From Lepidostoma basale (Eukaryota > Arthropoda > Insecta > Trichoptera > Lepidostomatidae): a stretch of 64,000 nucleotides of DNA. The stretch's first letter is position 1, and every line of letters begins with the position of its first letter. A model generated the notes under the pieces. It was not told the origin of the DNA. It saw only the letters and a list, made by a program, of their open reading frames with translations, and did no database searches. A program made the translations under genes and the position numbers. Positions 55,740 through 64,000 of the stretch are shown piece by piece. The stretch lies in NCBI GenBank assembly GCA_022606425.2, contig JAHDVF020000868.1, forward strand, positions 496,001 through 560,000. The letters run 5' to 3'.

Positions 55740-56439
55740 TTAGGCTAGGCGCGCACTAGGCAGCCTGGCTGCGGCAGCCGGAAATATTGGGCAGCCAATG
55801 AGTCAATCGACGGCCAGTTGTGACCATTCCACCAAGCGATATGGGCGTGGAAGATCTTAAATCGCAAGAAACGCAAAGCAAAGAAAAGACATTGGATTCA
55901 TCTATATAAATAAAAGCGAAAGTGTGTTATTGTGGAGACCTTTTACTCGATAAATCCGTAACAGATCCTCCTGATTCCTTCAGAATTGATTAAATGGAAC
56001 CCGGCGCTGGTTATAGGCATACTTTTGTTACGAATGATTAATAAATTAATTGATAATTTTCGTAGTATAGGCGAATATAATATATAAAAATAAAAAAGTT
56101 TCGGAGCACAAAATATGTCTGGCTGCGGCAGCCAGTCCAACATATGACGGCGTATGGGAGCCCGCGCACTAGACAGCCACGAATTCCTGGCTGCGGCAGC
56201 CATTAGAACACGCCTGAATGCACGGCAGCCCATTGACGGCTCGCAGCCAGAGCTAATATAGGCGAATGTATGTGGCTGCCGTCAGTCTTCGTGCACTTGT
56301 CATAGCAGCCAGTCATATTATGTACTCCGAAACGGAATATCGCTCGGCGGAATGGTCATTACTGGCCGTCGATTGACTAATTGGCTGCTCAACATTTCCG
56401 GCTGCCGCAGCCAGGCTGCCTAGTGCGTGCCTAGCCTAA
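55740..56439. mobile_element. 700-bp element with ~105-bp terminal inverted repeats
   Basis: The left end TTAGGCTAGGCGCGCACTAG continues CAGCCTGGCTGCGGCAGCC...AATCGACGGCCAG. The right end inverted gives TTAGGCTAGGCACGCACTAG and the same continuation. The 13-mer GGCTGCGGCAGCC occurs four or more times, including internal copies at 56111 and 56188. There is no transposase, and target duplication is unresolved (TTA left, TAA right). Confidence 0.75.
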
Positions 56440-56447
56440 ATGTTAGT

Positions 56448-56797
56448 AACAATCATAATATAAATAGGCAAAACTGGATGTCGTCAAGAAAGAGCACCCG
56501 AATATTTTGAATACAAAAGAACGAGAGGGGAATACTTTGATTCTCTCCGAAAATAATTCGAAATGCACACAATGCGCATGCCCAAGAACGTTTCTGGGTT
56601 ATTTTGAATTTTGTTATGATTATTTTTGTATGATAGTAGTGTAGAAAATAAAAGGAGAACAATTTTGTATTTTTAATGTGTGTGAAAAAAAAAAGATTTA
56701 AGTAAAAACTTATTACTGATTGTACAGTGAAACAAGCTTTAAAAGGGTAGAAAATCTTTACTTCCGTGAATATTTCATGGGTTGCACGTAGTTTAAT
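56448..56797 (+). mobile_element. Helitron-like non-autonomous element, 3' end at ~56797
   Basis: Opposite-strand homologue of 6772-7140: ATAAATAGGCAAAACTGG at the start, AATGCACACAATGCGCATGC inside, and the 3' hairpin TTCCGTGAATATTTCATGGG then TTGCACGTAG. The terminal CTAG is altered to GTAG. Confidence 0.55.
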
Positions 56798-57275
56798 AAA
56801 AATACAGTAATTATATATTATGTATTTTTTATCGTATTAATAAAAAAAAATAGAAATTAGAGAATGGAGCCCCTGCTCGCTCTGGTCCAGTAGGGATGTC
56901 TCTTATTGGCTGACATCCGCATTTAACAATTCTCTAAAGATTAAACAATTATATTATATAGGCATTATTTGCCTATCTGCCGCTGGTCTCTTCGTTCCCG
57001 TCGGGGACAGGTTGTGTCTTGGATTTGCTGTTTTGATTAGCAAACGTCCCGCAATGACGTTAGGATGCGATAATTCGAATATTCAAATTGCTTCTCGAAT
57101 GTGTACTGTTGTAATTCACATAAAAAAATAATTTTCCATATATACTTTGGCTATTTAAACACATCATTTGTTTTATAGAGTCGATGGTACCGGTTGTTTC
57201 TGCAATCATGAATGAGGAAAGTAAAATTTATGTTTCAATCGAAATTCGTAAAATAGCGGACATATTTGCAACTAC

Positions 57276-57533
57276 ATATCGTACCTTGGGTAAGACAAGG
57301 GCACAATTGCACTTTTGTAATTTTTCAGAGACATTTTAAGATTTTTGAAGAATTTTTTCGTGTTATTCTGGCTATATTGATCATACACTATCGCCCTCTG
57401 GCAAAATGAGACTGAACATAATGAGCGGCTTTGTTCCTCCAGATAAAGGGAAGTTTTTAAAATACATTGGCATACTTAACTCATTTTGAGAATTTTTCAC
57501 ACTTATGCCCTTGTCTTACCGAAGGTGCGATAT
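57276..57533. mobile_element. MITE-like element with ~28-bp inverted ends
   Basis: ATATCGTACCTTGGGTAAGA...CAAGGGCA at the left is inverted at the right (TGCCCTTGTC...TTACCGAAGGTGCGATAT). The length is 258 bp and it is non-coding. No other copy was seen in the window. Confidence 0.6.
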
Positions 57534-57624
57534 TTCATATATTGGGTTCTTATCAATATATCGAACATCTGTCAACAGATACTTTGTAAAGATTTTTTAA
57601 CAAAACAATATGCAAATACAATAC

Positions 57625-58070
57625 ATAATCGAGTTCTAGTGCCAACCCTTATATATAAAAGTAAAGCTCGGAGTTGTCAAAATAAGGATGAAAGTAGTTT
57701 AAATACCGTAGAAATGAGATCACTAAGAAGAATGTGCCGGAAAATGCACGATAGAATCCCGAACGACGAAATAAAGAAGAAATGTAAGACAGAAGATTGC
57801 ATCATAAGTAAAATTAAAAATAGATCATTTAGTTGGTTTGGACATATGGAACGAATGATTGATTAAAAACTGGTTAAAAAGTTGTATGCAGTGTGAATGA
57901 AAAAAGAAACTAAGGAGGGCCAAGGAAAACATGGCACGACCAAATTAATCAATTTCTAAACGGCAGCCACATCAGAAGTCGGAAAAATCGACGACCGTGT
58001 ATGGTACGATGTATGAAAGTAGAGGTATGTCAGGATAGAGCAGTGTACTAACGGTGTGATGGTTAGTTTG
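57625..58070 (+). pseudogene. LINE family A, long decayed 3' fragment
   Basis: VLVPTLIYKSKARSCQNKDE, NTVEMRSLRRMCRKMHDRIP, then KKKCKTEDCIISKIKNRSFS and WFGHMERM, followed by frameshifts and GGTGTGATGGTTAGTTTG. Confidence 0.7.
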
Positions 58071-58111
58071 TTAGTTTTTAAAATATTAGATGAATAAAAA
58101 AGTCTTTAAAA

Positions 58112-58292
58112 ATTATTTATACTTAATACACAAATGAGACATAACAACCGAAAAACATTTAGGCGACTCATTTGGACACAAAACGGTGTAACAAAGATAA
58201 AACAACGACATGAAACAAAAAAAATCATACATATCAGAAGGCACCCAAATATGTGAACGTCAGTGAGGCAGTACTCTTTCCAAAATTTGTAA
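58112..58292 (-). mobile_element. LINE family G, 3' part (split)
   Basis: TAATACACAAATGAGACATA, AAACATTTAGGCGACTC and GCAGTACTCTTTCCAAAATT, as in 33795-34105. It is interrupted at 58292. Confidence 0.75.
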
Positions 58293-58544
58293 CAAACAAA
58301 CAACAACAACAACAAAACCATCACGCCGTTTCCCCGCAGGGGTAGGCAGAGAGAATGGACCGCCACACTACTCTATCCTGGTAACTTCCCTTCCATACCT
58401 CCTCTTATGTTCCAAGTACCGATACGGCACTCCACTCTCCTCTGTTCGCCCCCGCGGGAAAAGCGACGTGATGGGTGGCGGACCTCATCGCCGTCTACAG
58501 GCATTTACCCGCATCAACTTACAAACTACCTTAAAATTAACTAC
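58293..58544 (-). mobile_element. Short LINE-A derivative carrying the endonuclease start joined to the 3' end; nested
   Basis: Read on the minus strand, a 5' block (GATGCGGGTAAATGCCTGTA, GCGGGGGCGAACAGAGG) leads to codons for IGTWNIRG, the hallmark start of the AP-like endonuclease domain. After GGAGGTATGGAAGGGAAG it jumps to the 3' end (GTGTGGCGGTCCATTCTCTC...AAACGGCGTGATGG) and a (GTT)n tail. CCAAAATTTGTAA flanks it at 58280-58292 and 58545-58557. Confidence 0.85.
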
Positions 58545-58865
58545 CCAAAATTTGTAATATATTTTTTTATGAACACTGCCTCCAATGAAAATGTCCAAAT
58601 CCGAGACGATTAGATTCAACGTCCGAATTGCTCTTCCTACTGGCATCACCAAAGACGGGTTGGTTCTGCGTGACGGAGCAAAGAGCAATTGATGTCGGCG
58701 CTGTCGCAGGTAATTAGCTTGTTTAAAACAGTGTGGCCCGGCTTTCCAGGAACAAAAAGAAGTATTTGCTCCAGAACATAGGGGTTATCAATAGAGCCCC
58801 GAATCAGCTAGAAAAAATGCGTTGCCATTAATCCTTCCCTCCTCAGTTCGAGGGAGTTATACCCA
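58545..58865 (-). mobile_element. LINE family G, remaining part
   Basis: The minus strand encodes FAPSRRTNPSLVMPVGRAIR and TLNLIVSDLDIF. A ~33-bp insert (GTTTAAAACAGTGTGGCCCG) at ~58718-58750 interrupts it. Confidence 0.75.
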
Positions 58866-59289
58866 AGAGAAATGCCGTTGGAAGAGAAATAAAATCGTAT
58901 TATAATGTAGTCATAAAAAATAAGATAAAGTACTCTCCAAATGCAGTGTACAATGGAAAACTAGGTGATTCAAAATCGACAATAAAAATCGATTTGAATA
59001 TAAAAAATAGTGATATTTTATGTCCGTTCGCAATGTTGCCATTATTTCATTCATTCTGTATATTTTTAAGGTTTGGTTTCCACATACTAGTACAATGTGC
59101 TGCTTGTAGACTGGACCACCTTCAGGTCTCTAAAGGTCATTGCACTTTGTTTTCTATTATATATTTACCACAAAAACCTTGAAGAAGATATGACATGTCT
59201 GTACGAGCTCTTAAAATAAATTATATACTATGAGAAATATTTCAATGCAATAGATCTCTAAAGAACCTAACCTTAGAAGTAATTATTTA

Positions 59290-59345
59290 ATAATATATCG
59301 TTCTCCTGGTGTTGAAGGTGTAAAACCTTCGAAGGAAACCTAAAA
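59290..59345 (+). repeat. Hammerhead-like motif, decayed
   Basis: GGTGTTGAAGGTG, TAAAACCTTCGAA, GGAAACC resembles the 49.15-kb core (stem AAGGT / ACCTT) with the core and the GAAA altered. Confidence 0.35.
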
Positions 59346-59374
59346 AGTGGAAAAAACAGTTTTTTGTTTCATAA

Positions 59375-59628
59375 AAAAATTATATGTTAATTATGTAAAT
59401 GGTACCAGAAGTAGAGGAAGACCGAGGAAAACGTGGCACGATCAAATAAATCAAATATTGAATGTCGGCCATGTGAGGAATCAGAGAAATCGACGCGCGT
59501 GCATGACACGATGTATGAATGTTGAGGAAGCGAGAGAAATATGTCAGGAAAGAAAGGTGTGGCAGTCCATTATTTCTGCCTACCCCTTCAGGGAGACGCC
59601 GTGATGGTTAGTTAGTTAGTTAGTTAAA
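59375..59628 (+). mobile_element. LINE family A, 5'-truncated insertion, intact C-terminal frame
   Basis: Codons KLYVNYVNGTRSRGRPRKTW, HDQINQILNVGHVRNQRNRR and ACMTRCMNVEEAREICQERK to SAYPFRETP-stop, then (GTTA)4. TAAAAAAAT occurs on both sides (~59370 and ~59625), a plausible short target duplication. Confidence 0.85.
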
Positions 59629-59645
59629 AAAATCTTTAATAATAT

Positions 59646-59835
59646 ACGAGGTCTATTCAAAAAGCATTGCGAATTTAGTCTTTTTTCAAAAACTATTTAT
59701 TTATTCATGAATATCTATTTTGTCCCCTTCAAAGTAATCCCCATCAGATATTATGCACTTGTGCCAACGTTTTTTCCAATCCTCGAAGCACTTCAAAAAA
59801 TCATTTTTCGTGCTCTTGTGGCTCCTTTACGCCCA
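59646..59835 (-). mobile_element. Mariner 3' end (transposase C-terminus)
   Basis: ATACGAGGTCTATTCAAAAA is a mariner-type terminal repeat. The minus strand then encodes WKKRWHKCIISDGDYFEGDK-IDIHE before a stop, the end of a mariner transposase. The rest of the element is absent. Confidence 0.75.
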
Positions 59836-59929
59836 CGTTTTATAAGGAATATATGAAAATAATTGTTACAAATATATTGCAGAATTTTGATAAATTATAA
59901 AACTATTTTTTCACTGATGAGTTTATTTC

Positions 59930-60245
59930 TCTTTCTTTGTTTCGAAGATTTTACACATTGTGTGAAACCTTCGTAATATATCTACACAAAAATAGTGACG
60001 ATTTTTTTTATAATTAATTAAAACCCTGTTATTTTTAGATTTATTTTTCTACGCATATTTCAATGGTTTAACACCTTCATCATGGGAAAATGATATAAAC
60101 TAACCAAAAATATTTTTAACAAAATGAAAGAACCTAATGCAGTTAGTGCATATGAATAAATATACTAAAAAGTGGAAAATATGGTGTTTTAATTCATTGA
60201 AAAATCGTCATTATGAAATTTCTCCGTGTAAACACTATACTCGTA
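59930..60245. repeat. Fold-back family element, decayed
   Basis: TTTGTTTCGAAGATTTTACAC and later CATATTTCAATGG...CACCTTCATCATGGG (minus strand: ATGATGA, AGGTG...ACCATT, GAAA) plus GGTGTTTTAATTCATTG and the mirrored TTAATTAAAACCCTG echo 49020-49220. Confidence 0.4.
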
Positions 60246-60634
60246 TGTTTATAAATACGATCGTATAATAAAAAGTGTAAGAAAATTGACTATTTTTTAT
60301 TATATCATTTAACAAACGTACTATAATTATTGTCATTTTATTTACAAAATCCTCCATTAGAAGTTTAATTTTGTGTTATTAAAATAATTATACATAAACG
60401 TGATTATTGATTATGTACTTGATTATTGATTATGTCAACCATATTACTCGTATTTGCATAAAATATTGCGACTGTCTGGATTGTCTTTGTTTTTTTGGTG
60501 TAATCTTGTCCTCTGTCCTCTGCAATTTATCAAAAAGGGTCACAGATACATAAAAAACTAATAAATGATCGTATAAAATATTAATATTATAATTGAATTT
60601 TATTGGAAGAACACATTGTGAATAAAAAAAATAA

Positions 60635-60755
60635 CTAACTAACCATCACACCATCTTTCCGAAGTGGTAGGGAGAAAGAATGGAGTGCCACACCGTTCTG
60701 CTCTCATCCTTCTTCTAAGATTTCCATGCTTCACTTCCATACATAATTTTTTTTA
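60635..60755 (-). mobile_element. LINE family A fragment
   Basis: AACTAACTAACCATCACACC, GGGAGAAAGAATGGAGTGCC, then a jump to ATGCTTCACTTCCATACAT, the reverse complement of the GSEAW region. It is an internally deleted piece. Confidence 0.6.
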
Positions 60756-60771
60756 TTTTCATTATTTAAAT

Positions 60772-61088
60772 CAGAGGTTCCCAAACTTTTTTGTCCCGTA
60801 GACCCCTTGCCGATTTTTTCTAATTCGTGTAGATCCCCTACTTTCCTAATTGATTTTTCGAATTGATTGCAAAAAAAATGGTCGCTGCCGATTTCTACTG
60901 GCCGGAGGTCGCTGTCGACCTAAAAAAAAAGATCGCCGAAGATTTCGATATTCGTTTTGCGTTTCAATATTCGGCTTCAATTTATTTGAACCATCTCGTG
61001 GACCCCCAATTTTTTGCAATTGTCGTAGACCCCCTGCAAATTGTTGTGGGCCCCTGGGGGTCTATATAGACCACTTTGAGAATCACAG
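60772..61088. mobile_element. hAT-type MITE, second family, with 8-bp target duplication
   Basis: Begins CAGAGGTTCCCAAACTTTTT and ends ACCACTTTGAGAATCACAG. It is flanked by ATTTAAAT at 60764-60771 and 61089-61096. The length is 317 bp. Short frames inside it are not genes. Confidence 0.9.
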
Positions 61089-61499
61089 ATTTAAATTATC
61101 ATATTATATTTCTAGTCACAAAATTCATTTGATTAAATATTCAGAGATAACCAGAAAATATAATAATTAGGTGATAATGTATACTTTGAATTCATTATAA
61201 TTTTTATAGTATGTATGATGCTGTCTACAGCTTGTTTGTGCTTGTAAACTCGGTATGATAATTTGTGAACGCTAATATTTCGAGTGGATCTCACATATAC
61301 GAGTACTTGTGTAAATGTTTCTATAGTTGAATGCACCAGAAACGAGTATTGGTTTGTGTGTGATGAGTGTACACTTAATCCTCTTAATGACTTGAAGTAT
61401 TTCACAATTATCTGGGAGTTCTTAATTACTGATACTTTTACTTGTATCAATTAAGGTGATGATTTTTGAAAGGGAAGGGGGAAGACAGTTTGTAACATA

Positions 61500-62135
61500 A
61501 GTTTGAATCGGGAGAACCTAAGCAGGTGTCTGAGTTTGTGTATTTAGGAAGCATGTTTACAGTGGACTGAAAGAAGGTTTGGTGCGGGTAACAAATTTAA
61601 TGCAGTTTTAAAAATTGTTATTGGTAACAAAAAATTATCTATGAAAACAAAAATGACCGTTCACAATGGAGTTTTAGTACCAACCCTAATGTATGGAAGC
61701 AAAGCATGAAACTAAAAGCCTGGTAGAAGAAGGATGAGAGCAGAATAAACGCGGAAGAGATGAGATCTATTTGATGTACGAGTATGTGTGTAAAACGATG
61801 TACGACAGAATTTCAAATGCTGATATAAGGAAGAAATGTTGAGCAGAAGAAAGTATTATAAACAAAAGTATGAAAGGATAACTGCGTTGTTTTAGACATA
61901 GGGAACGCATGGATGAAGAAAGTATACGTTAACGATGTGAATGAAGTACGGAATCGTGGGAGACCGAGGAAAACTTGGCATGACCAGATTAATCAAATTT
62001 TAAAAGTCCGCCATGGGAGAAGTCATAAGAATCAATGTGTGTATGACTCGCTGTATGAATGTGGAGGAATCTAGAGAGGTGTGTCAGTATCGAGTAGTGT
62101 GGCGGTCCATTCTCTCTGCCTACCACTATAGTTGC
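61500..62135 (+). pseudogene. LINE family A, longest 3' fragment
   Basis: Codons EPKQVSEFVYLGSMFT, AGNKFNAVLKIVIGNKK and KMTVHNGVLVPTLMYGSKA, then KTMYDRISNADIRKKC and VRNRGRPRKTWHDQIN, with stops throughout. It extends further upstream than any other family A piece, giving the YLGSMFT motif that follows the reverse transcriptase palm. Confidence 0.75.
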
Positions 62136-62689
62136 TACCATTGCAATGATCACATTTTTTATGAATTCTTTTCAGTATATTTTTACATCTAGCTTGTATA
62201 TTTGTAACTTATTGATAATGTGATATTATGATAATAAAACTTATTGATTAATGTTAAATTTGAAGAATGTCGGCATACATTTACTTTTTACCATTAATTT
62301 ATGTCTTTTCAGTGTTTTGTTGGGTATGTTTGACCTTTATACCACACAACACATTAAGTATCAATGGTAAATATACTAAAAAATAATAAGTTAATAATAA
62401 TTTCAATATTAAATTAGAAGTATTAATGTACCATCTATTTAATAAGAATTTGACAAACTGGATATAATTAATTCTTTTTAAATATTGTTTTTTTTTTACA
62501 TATTTTAAATTGAAAAATAAACTTGACCTTTGAGATTAGTTTTTTGAATAAATGTGCCAATGAGTTGGGTAAAGTAATGTTGTTCTGAAATTTGCATAAT
62601 AATAAACTGGAAAAAAGATGGACAACATCAACACTTGACATTCATAGCTACATAGATTCTTTAGCAGTGCATATGTCATAAAATAAAAA
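62136..62689. other. AT-rich intronic stretch, no gene seen
   Basis: No coding or repeat signal was recognised. Confidence 0.5.
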
Positions 62690-63935
62690 AGGCAAAAAAA
62701 ACAGAACCAGAAACTTACAGGGGTATATCTCTTTTATGCTCTACGCAAAAACTGCTAATCAATATAATTAAAGCGACATTGGAATCCCAAATAAGCCTCA
62801 GAGAAGAGCAACAGGGGTTTAAAAAAAAGGTCTACCACAGATGCGATATTCACAATCAGACAAATTAAGAAAAAGGCAATTGAATTCCAAACCACTGCCT
62901 ATGTCTGCTTTGTGGACATCACAAAAGCCTTTGATAGAGTACAATTAAAATACATTATAAACATTCTGATTCAAAAGTCTGTTCCTCCAGAAATTATTAA
63001 TACAATCAGAGATTTAAATATGAGAGGCAACACCAGAATTAGATGCGATTATGAACTTAGTAAACAATCCCAGTACTGACAGATGTACGACAAGGACAGC
63101 CTAAACCCATTTCTGTTCAATCTGATAATGGACGAACTTATAGAGGATACCCAATCGCTACAACTGGGATATAGGATGGGAGAGTAAGTTGTCAATGTGG
63201 TCTGTTATGCAGACGATGCTACTCGTATAATCATAGCTGAGAACAATAATGACTTACATGCAATGCTAGACAGACTACATCACGCCTGTATGAAATACAA
63301 CATCTCAACGATCTCTATCGAAAATTCAAAATGTATGATCTTTTCCAAAACACCCAAAACATGTAACCTGGTTATACAAAATCAACCCATAGAACAGGTC
63401 CAGGACCTTCAAGTATCTAAGCATAGACCTGGTGGGAGGAGCTGATCTGCGGGAAGAAATACAAGCCCAAGTAAACGAGGCAATCTCTAAAATCCACAAT
63501 ATGGAAAAACAAAGACATGGCCATTAAGAGTAAGATGAGAATCTATAAAGCATGCGTAAGACCAATAATAACATGGCTTCGAAGCAAGGGCAGACACAGT
63601 AAGGACCAAACAAGTTTTTACAGCAGGCAAGGCACTCAGAGATCGCGTGAGTAACACCAGAATAAGAGAGATATGTGAGGTTGAGAATATTATAAGATGG
63701 AGCAGACAGCGAAAATGGGACTGGTACAATCACGTTCAAAGAATAGACACCACCAGACTCTCCTATATTGCACTACATAATAGCCATAGCCTCATGGGAT
63801 TCGTCCTCGTGGAAGACCTCCTAAAAGATGGTAGGACAGCTGTGAGTCTACCTGACAGGAGGAGCAACACTCTGGAGAACAAACCACATAGGTCTACAAC
63901 AAGGCTGAAGAAGAAGTCAGAAATACCCTTTTAAT
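62690..63935 (+). pseudogene. LINE family C, reverse transcriptase with frameshifts
   Basis: In successive frames: ETYRGISLLCSTQKLLINII, KATLESQISLREEQQGFKK, AYVCFVDITKAFDRVQLKYI, then VRQGQ and FNLIMDELIEDTQ, VNVVCYADDATRIIIAENNN, and TRIREICEVENIIRWSRQRK. These are reverse transcriptase blocks 1-5 plus the C-terminal tail, the most complete polymerase in the window. Several frameshifts and a stop disable it. The 3' end GGCTGAAGAAGAAGTCAG is a short GAA tail. Confidence 0.85.
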
Positions 63936-64000
63936 CAAATAAATATAATTAAGTCAGGTACTGTTAAGGTTTACTGCACCTTATTCTTTGTTTTCGCGCC

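Noticed and set aside
57175..57290. Possible exon: TTTGTTTTATAG, then codons MVPVVSAIMNEESKIYVSIE..., then GTAAGA.
   Set aside because: No similarity to the missing part of sphingosine kinase, and the supposed donor lies inside the inverted end of a MITE-like element.
60850..61170. 106-codon Cys/Arg-rich frame.
   Set aside because: It lies almost wholly inside the hAT-type MITE at 60772-61088.

Overview
This is a eukaryotic, almost certainly insect, nuclear DNA window. Coding exons are interrupted by introns with GT..AG ends, non-coding DNA is strongly AT-rich, and transposable elements are dense. The insect order cannot be fixed from the sequence alone.

Two host genes lie head to head. On the minus strand, from 10281 down to the left edge, is a large multi-Tudor-domain gene, best matched to the germline factor Tudor (tud). 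Five exons can be placed (10281-8176, 7903-7665, 5346-5197, 2995-2208, 2120-1). Their splice phases agree throughout, giving 1801 codons with seven Tudor domains, and the gene is still open at base 1. The last exon ends in a ~25-residue degenerate tandem repeat. On the plus strand, starting 1.94 kb from the tud start codon, is a sphingosine kinase gene. Its first coding exon (12222-13090) carries the ATP-binding and catalytic motifs. A ~19 kb intron separates it from a 100-bp exon at 32173-32272. I could not find later exons before base 64000, so the next intron probably fills the rest of the window.

Nearly everything else, 13.1-32.1 kb and 32.3-64 kb, is transposon debris inside the kinase introns. 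It includes about 25 mostly 5'-truncated pieces of one LINE family (family A, ending in GTTA or GTT repeats) and short derivatives that join its two ends. A jockey/CR1-like LINE (family G, tail TTTGA or related) is present in eight or nine pieces. Other LINEs are family C (YADD reverse transcriptase, GAA-repeat tail), family B, a CR1/L2-like family, an RTE-like family, and a second jockey-like 3' end (family P). DNA elements include three copies of one hAT-type MITE with perfect 8-bp target duplications, a second hAT-type MITE, a PIF/Harbinger-type MITE (TTA duplication), a 9-bp-duplication MITE, mariner remnants and Helitron-like 3' ends. There are also tRNA-derived composite SINEs.

The most unusual signal is a set of fold-back elements whose arms carry hammerhead-ribozyme-like cores (CTGATGA...stem...GAAA...GTC), best preserved at 22273-22308. 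They are spread over at least eight places and are reminiscent of Penelope-like pseudo-LTRs or retrozymes. Several insertions are nested with recognisable target duplications, so part of the order of insertion can be read directly.
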